Program-made: the position numbers and the translations under genes
Notes under the pieces: model-generated
What the model was told of the DNA's origin: nothing
Database searches by the model: none
What the model saw: the letters and a program-made list of their open reading frames with translations, nothing else
Part shown: positions 5,784-13,129 of the stretch, in pieces
Layout of the letters: each line of letters starts with the position of its first letter
Position numbering within the stretch: the stretch's first letter is position 1
From: Betaproteobacteria bacterium
Lineage (GTDB): Bacteria > Pseudomonadota > Gammaproteobacteria > Burkholderiales > SG8-39
DNA length: 18,524 nt
Assembly: GCA_029858545.1 (NCBI GenBank)
Contig: JAOUFA010000023.1
Span: forward strand, 1 to 18,524
Direction: 5' to 3'

Positions 5784-5834
5784 TCGCCCGATTTTGATCG
5801 GTAGCGAAGAACGCAACCGATCAAAATCGGGCGA
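5784..5834. repeat. palindromic repeat, copy B (19-bp perfect stem plus 3 bp)
   Basis: Positions 5784-5802 pair exactly with 5816-5834. Then an A-A mismatch and three more pairs (GCG with CGC) close a 5-nt loop AAGAA. Aligned with copy A, the left arms differ at five positions. Four of these differences (5789, 5790, 5797 and 5798) are matched by complementary changes in the right arm (5829, 5828, 5821 and 5820). The copies lie about 113 bp apart, centre to centre. No T-run follows. Confidence 0.9.
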
Positions 5835-5907
5835 GCGGGGAAATTCCAAACCGACGCAGGCACCCGGAGGCGGTGCCAGGACGGCTCAACACGATCACGT
5901 CTTGGCG

Positions 5908-7926
5908 CTACAGGCTCGAGGCAAGTTCGGCGCCCTCGCGCATCGCGCGCTTCGCATCGAGTTCGGCGGCGAGCTTCGCCCCGCCGATGAGGTGCACGGG
6001 CTTGCCGAGTGCCTCGAGCGCCGCGGCGAGTTCGCGGCGCGGCTCCTGTCCGGCGCAAACGACGATCGTATCGGCCGGGATGCACTGTTCCTTTCCTTCG
6101 ACGACGATATGCAGCCCTTCGTCGTCGATACGGCGGTAGGCGACCCCCTTGATCAACTCCACGCCGTTTCTTGCCAGCTCGGCGCGATGCACCCAGCCGG
6201 TGGTCTTGCCGAGCGTGTCGCCGAACGGGGTGGTCGAGCGCTTGAGCAGCGTGATGCGATGCGCGGGCGCTGCGCCCTTGCGCGCCGGCATCAACCCGCC
6301 CGCGGTGGAGATTGCCGCATCGATCCCCCAATGCGCGTTGAACGCGGCCGACTCGAGCGGTGCGCGGCCTGCGCGATCGAGCAGATACAGCGCGACATCG
6401 AAGCCGATGCCTCCGGCGCCGAGGATCGCGACGCGCTCGCCGGCCTGTACGCGGCCCGCGAGCAGATCGGCATAGCTCACGACCTTGCGATGTCCGATAC
6501 CGGGAATATCCGGGCGGCGCGGCACGATACCGGTGGCGAGCACCACTTCGTCGAACACGGCGAGTTCGGGCGCGGCGGCCGCCCGGCCAAGCAGGGTCTT
6601 TACCCCGGCGCGGCGCAGGCGTTCGGCGTAGTAGGCCACCGATTCGGCGAATTCCTGCTTGCCCGGCACTTTGCCGGCGAGATTGAACTGGCCGCCGAGT
6701 TCTTCCGCCTGCTCGAACAGCACGGTTTGATGGCCACGCTCGGCGGCGATCGCCGCGCAGATCATTCCGGCCGGGCCGCCGCCCACCACCGCGACGCGCT
6801 TGCGCGTCGCCGCCGGTGCATAGACGAGCTGGGTTTCGCGGCCCGCACGCGGATTCACCAGGCAGCTCGCCGAACGGCCGCTGAAGAGATGGTCCAGACA
6901 GGCCTGGTTGCAGGCGATGCAGATATTGATCGCCGCGCGATCACCCGCCTTCGCCTTGTTGGCGAATTCCGCATCGGCGAGCAGCGCGCGCGCGAGCGAC
7001 ACGAGATCGGCGTCGCCGCGCGCGAGGATCGCCTCGGCGATTTCGGGCGCGTTGATGCGGTTCGAGGCGACCACGGGGATCGCCACCGCCTCCTTCAGCC
7101 GGCGCGTCGCCCAGGCGAAGGCGCCGCGCGGTACGGCCTGCGCGATGGTCGGAATGCGCGCCTCGTGCCAGCCGATGCCGGTGTTGAGCAGCGTCGCACC
7201 GGCGGTTTCGAGCGCGCGCGCGAGCGCGAGTACCTCGGTGCCGTCGAGGCCGCCTTCGACCAGATCGAGCGCCGAAACGCGGAACATGATGATGAAATCC
7301 GCGCCCGCCGCGGCGCGCGTGCGTCGCACCGTCTCGAGCGCGAAGCGCATGCGGTTGCCGATCGGACCGCCCCATTCGTCGGCACGCCGGTTGGTGCGCA
7401 GCGCGAGAAACTGGCTGATCAGATAACCCTCGGAGCCCATGATCTCGACGCCGTCGTAGCCCGCTTCGCGCGCAAGCTGCGCGGCGCGCGCGTAATCGTC
7501 CAGCGTGCGCTCGATTTCCGGCCCGGAAAGCTCACGCGGCGCGAAGGGCGAGATCGGCGACTTGAGCGCGGAGGGCGCGACGCAACCCGGATGCGCGCCG
7601 TAGCGCCCGGCGTGCAGGATCTGCAGCAGCACCCTGCCGCCGGCGTCGTGCACCGCACGGGGAATCGCCCGGTGGCGGTCGCGGTCGGCGGTCCCGGACA
7701 TCTGCGCGGCGTGCGGGCCGAGGTTGCCGGCCGCGTCCGGCGAGAAGCCGCCGGTCACGATGAGCGCCGCGCCGCCGCGCGCGCGCTCGGCGTAGAACGC
7801 GGCGAGCCTCCCCATCCCGTCGGGGCGCGCCTCGAGCCCGACATGCATCGAACCCATCACGATGCGATTGGCGAGCGTGACAAAACCCAGGTCGAGCGGC
7901 TGGAGCAGGCGGGGATAGGCGGGCAT
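5908..7926 (-). CDS. fadH: 2,4-dienoyl-CoA reductase (NADPH), FadH
   Basis: A 672-aa iron-sulfur flavoenzyme that reduces 2,4-dienoyl-CoA during beta-oxidation of unsaturated fatty acids. Residues 1 to about 360 form an old-yellow-enzyme-type FMN barrel. Tyr168 (SEGYLISQF) and His254 (GIGWHEARIP) match the catalytic Tyr and His of E. coli FadH with a +2 offset. The [4Fe-4S] ligands are Cys336, Cys339, Cys343 and Cys355. Then a dinucleotide-binding region begins (RVAVVGGGPAGM, about 377-388), with a second (VAILGAGGIGFDVALYL) for NADPH/FAD. The length equals that of E. coli FadH. The ribosome-binding site before the ATG at 7926 is weak. It stands alone, divergent from a chemoreceptor and convergent with bioB. 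Related enoate or trimethylamine-type reductases share the layout, but the residue match favours FadH. Confidence 0.92.
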   Translation of the reverse strand: MPAYPRLLQPLDLGFVTLANRIVMGSMHVGLEARPDGMGRLAAFYAERARGGAALIVTGGFSPDAAGNLGPHAAQMSGTADRDRHRAIPRAVHDAGGRVLLQILHAGRYGAHPGCVAPSALKSPISPFAPRELSGPEIERTLDDYARAAQLAREAGYDGVEIMGSEGYLISQFLALRTNRRADEWGGPIGNRMRFALETVRRTRAAAGADFIIMFRVSALDLVEGGLDGTEVLALARALETAGATLLNTGIGWHEARIPTIAQAVPRGAFAWATRRLKEAVAIPVVASNRINAPEIAEAILARGDADLVSLARALLADAEFANKAKAGDRAAINICIACNQACLDHLFSGRSASCLVNPRAGRETQLVYAPAATRKRVAVVGGGPAGMICAAIAAERGHQTVLFEQAEELGGQFNLAGKVPGKQEFAESVAYYAERLRRAGVKTLLGRAAAAPELAVFDEVVLATGIVPRRPDIPGIGHRKVVSYADLLAGRVQAGERVAILGAGGIGFDVALYLLDRAGRAPLESAAFNAHWGIDAAISTAGGLMPARKGAAPAHRITLLKRSTTPFGDTLGKTTGWVHRAELARNGVELIKGVAYRRIDDEGLHIVVEGKEQCIPADTIVVCAGQEPRRELAAALEALGKPVHLIGGAKLAAELDAKRAMREGAELASSL

Positions 7927-8208
7927 GGGAGCTCGGATACGAAGGGGAAGGGGCGAACCGTCGGCGAGGCGAAGTGTAGCGCTCGCCGCCGGGCGCCACA
8001 GGGACTAGAATGAGAGCGTCTCTCGATTGCGCCGGGGCGCGTATCCGATCGCCGCTGCGCCTTGCCTTTCCCTTTCAATTCATGAACTTTGCATCACATA
8101 GTTTCACACACTTGCCGGGCGAGCTTCCGTAACCTAGTGCCCGTCCCCGCGTGAATGGGGTTTGCCGTCCCGTTGCAACCGAGCACAACCGAGCGCAGCT
8201 GAGCGTCG

Positions 8209-9417
8209 ATGAAACTGTCCAGGCAACTTCTCATTGCCCCGGCCGTGGCCAACGGCTGCCTCGTCGTGCTTGGCGTGGCGCGCTATTTTTCGCTGTTCGA
8301 ACAGCGTACGCTGGTCGGGCTCGCGGTGATTGCGCTGTTGGTGAGCATCCTGATTGCGTTCGCGCAGGCGCGCGCCATCGTCGGGCGACTCGATCGCGCG
8401 GTCGACGCGGCGCGCGCGCTGGCGCGCGGAGATCTGACCCAGCGCGTCGAAGGCGATTCTCGCGACGAAGTCGGCGAGCTGCTCACCGCGTTGTCCGATT
8501 CGACCGCGCAACTCGCGCGTCTCGTCGGCGGAATTCGCCGTGCGACCGACCAGATCGGCATCGCCGCGGGAGACATCCTGCGCGATAGCAAGCATGTCGC
8601 CGCGAGCACCGAGGAACAGGTGTCGAGCCTGGAGGAAACCGCCTCCTCGCTCGAGGATCTGACCGCCGCCGTCAAGGACAATGCCGACAGCGCGCGCGAG
8701 GCCGGCGGTTTGGCGACCGACGCCTCCGCCGTGGCGGTGAAGGGCGGCCGGGCGGTGCACCAGGTGGAACAGGTGATGGGCGGCATCACCGATGCCTCGC
8801 GCAGAATTTCCGAGATCATCGGGGTGATCGACGGCATCGCCTTCCAGACCAACATTCTGGCGCTCAACGCGGCCGTCGAGGCGGCGCGTGCCGGCGAACA
8901 GGGGCGTGGATTCGCCGTCGTCGCGGGCGAGGTGCGCGGTCTCGCGCATCGCAGCGCCTCCGCGGCGAAGGAAATCAAGGTCCTGATCGAAGATACGGCC
9001 ACGCGGGTCGGTGCGGGCTCCAAGCTTGTTTCGGAGGCGGGGCTGACGATGGAGGAAATCGTCGTTTCGGTGCGCGGCGTGAGCCGGGTGATCGATTCGA
9101 TCACCCTCGCCTCGCAGGAGCAGAACCGCGGCATCGACCGCGTCAACACGGCGATGGGCCGGATCGATCACGTCACGCAGCAGAATGCGGCGCTGGTGGA
9201 ACAGGCCGCGACGGCGGCCGAGACGATGCGCCGGCAGGCCGAAGAACTCACGCAGGCCGTCGCCGCATTTGCGCTCGGCGACGATGCACAGGCCGACGAC
9301 GGGGCGGCGCCTGCTACGGTCTTACCTGCTTACGCTGCCGGGCAATCCACCACGCCGGTCCGCGCAGCAGGCGGCATCGGCGACAAGGGCAAAGCCGGGG
9401 TCTGGACGCAGTTCTAG
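8209..9417 (+). CDS. methyl-accepting chemotaxis protein with no periplasmic sensor domain
   Basis: A 402-aa chemoreceptor. Two N-terminal hydrophobic segments (about 6-25 and 34-52) are separated by only some 8 residues, so there is no ligand-binding domain. A HAMP domain follows (about 50-105), then a long helical signalling domain. Its conserved hairpin tip is around residues 200-250 (IDGIAFQTNILALNAAVEAA, then GEQGRGFAVVAGEVRGLAHRSA), where CheA and CheW bind. Glu-Glu pairs such as SSLEETASSLE look like methylation sites. After a flexible Ala/Gly-rich tail the protein ends VWTQF, fitting the xWxxF pentapeptide that tethers CheR/CheB (NWETF in Tar/Tsr). The ATG at 8209 has a weak ribosome-binding site. 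The 282-bp gap from fadH holds TAGAAT (8006-8011) beside GAGAGCGTCTCTC, a possible but unproven promoter/operator. It converges on paaK with a 17-bp gap. Confidence 0.93.
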   Translation: MKLSRQLLIAPAVANGCLVVLGVARYFSLFEQRTLVGLAVIALLVSILIAFAQARAIVGRLDRAVDAARALARGDLTQRVEGDSRDEVGELLTALSDSTAQLARLVGGIRRATDQIGIAAGDILRDSKHVAASTEEQVSSLEETASSLEDLTAAVKDNADSAREAGGLATDASAVAVKGGRAVHQVEQVMGGITDASRRISEIIGVIDGIAFQTNILALNAAVEAARAGEQGRGFAVVAGEVRGLAHRSASAAKEIKVLIEDTATRVGAGSKLVSEAGLTMEEIVVSVRGVSRVIDSITLASQEQNRGIDRVNTAMGRIDHVTQQNAALVEQAATAAETMRRQAEELTQAVAAFALGDDAQADDGAAPATVLPAYAAGQSTTPVRAAGGIGDKGKAGVWTQF

Positions 9418-9434
9418 GGCCGCGCGCGCCTTCC

Positions 9435-10730
9435 TCAGCGCCGCTTGTCGATCACCCGTTTCGCCTTGCCCACCGAACGTTCGATCGCGCTGAGCGGCAG
9501 CACTCTCACCTCGGCGCTCACCCCGATATAGGATTTGACGTTGTGCGCCAGTTGCGCGCTCGCTGCGTCCTTCTTTGCCTGCGGCCAGCCGTCGCACTCG
9601 GGTCGCATCTCGACCAGCACCGACAGGTGGTCGAGCGGTCCCTCGCGCGTCAGCTCGAGCAGATAGTGCGGTGAGAGCTCGGCCTGCTTGAGAATCAGTT
9701 CCTCGATCTGCGAGGGGAAGACGTTCACGCCGCGGATGATCAGCATGTCGTCCGAGCGCCCGGTGATCTTCTCCATGCGGCGCATGCTGCGCGCCGTGCC
9801 CGGCAGCAGCCGGGTGAGATCGCGCGTGCGGTAGCGGATCACCGGCAGCGCTTCCTTGGTGAGCGACGTGAAGACGAGTTCCCCCTTTTCTCCGTCGGCA
9901 AGCGGTGTGCCGGTCGCCGGATCGACGATCTCGGGATAGAAATGGTCCTCCCAGATGGTCAGTCCGTCCTTGGTCTCGAGACATTCCTGCGCCACCCCGG
10001 GACCCATCACCTCCGACAAGCCGTAGATGTCGATCGCCTCGAGCGACAGACGCTGTTCGATGTTGCGGCGCATTTCGTTGGTCCAGGGCTCGGCGCCGAA
10101 GATCCCCAGGCGCAGCGAGCTTCGCTTCGGGTCGAGCCCCTGACGCTGCATCTCGTCGGCGATCGCGAGCATGTACGAGGGCGTCACCATGATGATCTCG
10201 GGTTTGAAATCCTCGATCAGCTGCACCTGGCGCTCGGTCATGCCGCCGCCGAGCGGGATCACCGCGAGGCCCAGCCGCTCGGCGCCGTAGTGCGCCCCGA
10301 GCCCGCCGGTGAACAAACCGTAGCCGTAGGCCACGTGCACCTTGTCGCCCGGACGCGCCCCCGCGGCACGGATCGAGCGCGCCATCAGTTGCGACCAGGT
10401 GTCGATGTCCTTCGCCGTGTAGCCGACCACGGTGGGCTTGCCGGTGGTGCCGCTCGAGGCATGGATGCGCACCACGCGGTCCATCGGCACCGCGAACATG
10501 CCGAACGGATAGGTCTCGCGCAGATCCTGCTTGGTGGTAAAGGGGAATTTCGCCAGGTCGGCGAGCGCGCGGCAGTCCTCGGGACGCACCCCCGCGGCGT
10601 CGAACTTCCTGCGGTATTGCGCGACGTTGTCGTAGGCGTGCTGCAGCGAGGCGCGCAGGCGCTCGAGTTGCAGCGCGCGCAGTTCCTCGAGCGGCGCGTG
10701 TTCGATCGGCTCCAGCGGAAACGTCTTCAT
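9435..10730 (-). CDS. paaK: phenylacetate-CoA ligase
   Basis: A 431-aa adenylate-forming enzyme that activates phenylacetate to phenylacetyl-CoA with ATP, the entry step of aerobic phenylacetate degradation. The P-loop ASSGTTGKPT is at 91-100. IYGLSEVMGPGVAQEC follows in mid-protein, then the hinge region GRSDDMLIIRGVNVFPSQIE and a C-terminal catalytic Lys about residue 422 (ERSVGKAKRVID). Length and motifs are those of PaaK rather than of longer acyl-CoA synthetases. A strong ribosome-binding site, GGAGGTGA, lies 5 bp before the ATG. It follows paaG on the same strand after 88 bp, suggesting an operon. The epoxidase (paaABCDE), paaZ, paaF, paaH and paaJ are not in the window. A benzoate-type ligase of the same family is the main alternative; paaG next door favours paaK. 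Confidence 0.92.
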   Translation of the reverse strand: MKTFPLEPIEHAPLEELRALQLERLRASLQHAYDNVAQYRRKFDAAGVRPEDCRALADLAKFPFTTKQDLRETYPFGMFAVPMDRVVRIHASSGTTGKPTVVGYTAKDIDTWSQLMARSIRAAGARPGDKVHVAYGYGLFTGGLGAHYGAERLGLAVIPLGGGMTERQVQLIEDFKPEIIMVTPSYMLAIADEMQRQGLDPKRSSLRLGIFGAEPWTNEMRRNIEQRLSLEAIDIYGLSEVMGPGVAQECLETKDGLTIWEDHFYPEIVDPATGTPLADGEKGELVFTSLTKEALPVIRYRTRDLTRLLPGTARSMRRMEKITGRSDDMLIIRGVNVFPSQIEELILKQAELSPHYLLELTREGPLDHLSVLVEMRPECDGWPQAKKDAASAQLAHNVKSYIGVSAEVRVLPLSAIERSVGKAKRVIDKRR

Positions 10731-10818
10731 CGAATCACCTCCCCATGACGCTAGCCTAACGGTAATGCCCGGTCCTGCTCTTTACCGATCCCACCTATCC
10801 GGTGAAAGTTCCAGGCAA

Positions 10819-11607
10819 TCACCTCCCGTGAAAACGCGGTTTGCGCTTTTCCGCGAACGCGGTGACGCCCTCGCGGTAGTCCTCCGAGCGCCCGGCGCTG
10901 CGCTGCAGGTCGCGCTCCAGATCGAGTTGCGCGTCGAGGCTGTTCGTCGCCGAGGCCCGCATCGCCTGCTTGATCAGCGCGTAGCCAAGCGTGGGTCCCT
11001 CGGCAAGACCGCGCGCGATCGCCCGCGCTTCGTCCATCAGGTGCGCGTCGTCGACGCAGCGCCAGATCAGGCCGATGCGCTCGGCCTCGGCGGCCGGAAG
11101 CTTTTCGGCGAGCAGCGCGAGTCCCATCGCGCGTGCGGTACCCACGAGCCGGGGCAGGAACCAGCTGCCGCCCGAATCGGGCAGCAGGCCGATGCGCGAG
11201 AATGCCTGCACGAACACCGCCGAGCGCGCGGCGAGTACGATGTCGCAGGCCAGCGCGAGGTTGGCGCCCGCTCCGGCGGCGACGCCGTTCACCGCGCAGA
11301 CCACCGGCTTGTCGAGCGCGCGCAGGCGCCGCACCAGCGGGTTGTAGTTCTGTTCGAGGCTCGCGCCGAGGTCCACCGGCGGCGCGTCGGGACCGAATCG
11401 GCGCTCGGCGAGATCCTGTCCGGCGCAAAATCCGCGCCCCGCTCCGGTGAGCAGGACCGCGCGGATCGACGCATCGTCCGCCGCATCGTCGAGTGCTTCG
11501 CGCAGATGCGCGTGCATCGCGGGGTTGAAGGCGTTGAGCTGTTCGGGCCGGTTCAGAATGATCGTCTGAACGCCCGCCTCGACGGCGACAAGTATCGGCT
11601 TCGACAT
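10819..11607 (-). CDS. paaG: ring 1,2-epoxyphenylacetyl-CoA isomerase (PaaG, crotonase family)
   Basis: A 262-aa crotonase-fold protein, the same length as E. coli PaaG and similar to it along its whole length. Matching blocks include LTGAGRGFCAGQDL (54-66), NPLVRRL, AVNGVAAGAGA, LPDSGGSW (142-149), SLDAQLDLERDLQRSAGRSEDYREGV in part, and the C-terminal FAEKRKPRF. PaaG isomerises ring-1,2-epoxyphenylacetyl-CoA to the seven-membered oxepin-CoA. Asp144 in the LPDSGG segment occupies the position of the catalytic acid in this subfamily, whereas the paired glutamates of true enoyl-CoA hydratases are absent. It is upstream of paaK on the same strand, 88 bp apart. It diverges from the isochorismatase-family gene across 141 bp, and no clear promoter was fixed on its side. 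The Shine-Dalgarno is weak. Confidence 0.88.
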   Translation of the reverse strand: MSKPILVAVEAGVQTIILNRPEQLNAFNPAMHAHLREALDDAADDASIRAVLLTGAGRGFCAGQDLAERRFGPDAPPVDLGASLEQNYNPLVRRLRALDKPVVCAVNGVAAGAGANLALACDIVLAARSAVFVQAFSRIGLLPDSGGSWFLPRLVGTARAMGLALLAEKLPAAEAERIGLIWRCVDDAHLMDEARAIARGLAEGPTLGYALIKQAMRASATNSLDAQLDLERDLQRSAGRSEDYREGVTAFAEKRKPRFHGR

Positions 11608-11748
11608 GCGATGCGAGGGAAATTGTTTGCGGTTCGCGCCGGGGCCCTGCGGGCGGGCAATCCGGCGTCAAGCATACATCAAGGGCGCTACAATCGGCAG
11701 CATCCGGAACGATACTGCCGCAACGAGACAGGACAGGGAAACCTCGCC

Positions 11749-12300
11749 ATGACCGAGACCGCATTGCTGATCATCGATATTCAGAACGATTACTTTCCCG
11801 GCGGAAAGATGGAGCTGGAGGGCGCCGTGGCGGCGGGCGAGCGGGCCGCCGGCGTCCTTGCCGCGTTTCGCGCGAAGCGGCTGCCGGTCATTCATGTGCG
11901 CCATCTCTCGCTGCGCCCGGGCGCGGGCTTCTTCGTGCCGGGCACCGAGGGCGCCGAGATTCGCGCGAACCTGCGTCCCGCGCAGGGCGAGACGGTGGTC
12001 GAAAAGAATTTCCCCAACAGCTTTCGCGGCACCGATCTGCACGAACAGCTGCAGCGCGCGAAGGTCGGGCATCTGGTCGTCGCGGGGATGATGACCCATA
12101 TGTGCGTCGACGCGAGCGTGCGCCAGGCGTTTGATCTGGGCTATCGCATCTCGCTGCTCGCCGATGCCTGCGCGAGCCGGGAGCAGAGCTTCGGCGGCGA
12201 GACGGTGCCGGCGAAGCAGGTGCACGCGGCTTTCCTCGCCGCGCTGCACGGGCTGTACGCGAAAGTCGCACCGACCGACGAAATTCTCGCCACGATCTGA
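11749..12300 (+). CDS. isochorismatase-family (cysteine hydrolase) protein
   Basis: A 183-aa member of the isochorismatase-like hydrolase superfamily with its catalytic triad visible: Asp10 (LLIIDIQNDYF), Lys86 (VEKNFPNSF) and Cys119 (THMCVDASVRQAFDLGY). Members hydrolyse amides and related bonds (nicotinamidase, N-carbamoyl-sarcosine amidase) or isochorismate; the Cys favours an amidase-like reaction. The substrate cannot be told. I chose the ATG at 11749, which has AGGGAA upstream, instead of the much longer open frame that runs back to 10765 antisense to paaG. A TACAAT -10-like box (11689-11694) lies 55 bp before the start, with a poor -35. The next gene begins 9 bp after the stop, so the two are probably co-transcribed. 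It may link amide release to CoA-thioester degradation, but this is speculation. Confidence 0.88.
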   Translation: MTETALLIIDIQNDYFPGGKMELEGAVAAGERAAGVLAAFRAKRLPVIHVRHLSLRPGAGFFVPGTEGAEIRANLRPAQGETVVEKNFPNSFRGTDLHEQLQRAKVGHLVVAGMMTHMCVDASVRQAFDLGYRISLLADACASREQSFGGETVPAKQVHAAFLAALHGLYAKVAPTDEILATI

Positions 12301-12308
12301 GGGATGCC

Positions 12309-13085
12309 ATGAGCTACGAATGTATCGTCACTGAAACAAGGGGACGCGTCGCGATCGCGACGCTGAACCGCCCCAAACAGATGAACGCCCTCAATGCGCA
12401 GCTGATGCAGGAGCTGGGCGCGGCGCTCGAGGGGTTCGACGCCGACGACGGCATCGGCTGCATAATCATTACCGGCAACGAGAAGGCCTTCGCCGCCGGA
12501 GCCGACATCGGGGCGATGAAGGACTGGAATTTCATCGATGTCTACAAGGCCGACTACATCACGCGCGACTGGGAACATCTGCGCCGCATCAGGAAGCCGG
12601 TGATCGCCGCGGTGGCCGGCCACGCGCTCGGCGGCGGCAACGAACTGGCGATGATGTGCGACATCGTGATCGCGGCGGAGAATGCCCGATTCGGCCAGCC
12701 CGAAATCGCCCTCGGCATCCTGCCCGGCGCGGGCGGCACGCAGCGCCTGCCGCGCGCGGTCGGCAAGGCGAAGGCGATGGATCTGTGCCTCACCGGGCGC
12801 AGCATGGACGCCCACGAGGCGGAGCGCTGCGGGCTGGTGTCGCGCGTGGTGGCGGTCGACAAACTGATGGACGAGGCGCTCGCGGTGGCGGAAAAGATCG
12901 CGTCGTTCTCGGTGCCGGTGGCGATGATGGTGAAGGAGTCGGTCAACGCCGCCTACGAAACGCCGCTCGCCGAAGGCGTGCGCTATGAGCGCAGGCTGTT
13001 CCACGCCGCGTTCTCACTCGACGATCAGAAGGAAGGCATGGCGGCCTTCGTCGAAAAGCGCAAGCCCCGGTTCGGGCATCGCTGA
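12309..13085 (+). CDS. enoyl-CoA hydratase (crotonase)
   Basis: A 258-aa crotonase that hydrates trans-2-enoyl-CoA to 3-hydroxyacyl-CoA. Both catalytic glutamates are present, Glu112 (HALGGGNELAMMCDIV) and Glu132 (ARFGQPEIALGILPGAGGTQ), spaced 20 apart as in the mammalian enzyme (144 and 164). Oxyanion-hole sequences (AFAAGADIGAM and GHALGGG) are typical. This distinguishes it from the PaaG-type neighbour, which lacks the glutamate pair. It could serve as PaaF in phenylacetate degradation or in general beta-oxidation; sequence similarity is closest to short-chain hydratases of the latter kind. GAGGG precedes the ATG, and the 8-bp gap after the isochorismatase stop suggests coupling. An MFS gene follows after 44 bp on the same strand. 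Confidence 0.92.
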   Translation: MSYECIVTETRGRVAIATLNRPKQMNALNAQLMQELGAALEGFDADDGIGCIIITGNEKAFAAGADIGAMKDWNFIDVYKADYITRDWEHLRRIRKPVIAAVAGHALGGGNELAMMCDIVIAAENARFGQPEIALGILPGAGGTQRLPRAVGKAKAMDLCLTGRSMDAHEAERCGLVSRVVAVDKLMDEALAVAEKIASFSVPVAMMVKESVNAAYETPLAEGVRYERRLFHAAFSLDDQKEGMAAFVEKRKPRFGHR

Positions 13086-13129
13086 GAGATTCACGGACCA
13101 GGCAGTCGGCTTCGCTTTCCGCGCCGTCG

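Noticed and set aside
5671..5834. The palindromes as ordinary intrinsic terminators
   Set aside because: Neither stem is followed by a T-run on either strand. Copy A has a T-run only in its loop. A termination role is possible but is not shown.
5671..5834. The palindromes as a CRISPR array
   Set aside because: There are only two copies, each self-complementary over its full length, with no regular spacers and no cas genes.
5859..5877. GGCACC/GGTGCC 6-bp hairpin after the fadH stop
   Set aside because: It is too short a stem, with no T-run, to call a terminator in GC-rich DNA.
5773..8013. 746-codon plus-strand open frame opposite fadH
   Set aside because: It is antisense to a fully recognisable FadH with intact catalytic residues; its translation is Arg/Ala/His-rich with no family motif, as expected of a GC-rich shadow frame.
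10765..11748. Long N-terminal extension of the isochorismatase-family ORF
   Set aside because: It runs antisense through paaG and lacks any domain character; the family starts at the MTETALLIIDIQND segment, which has its own ribosome-binding site.
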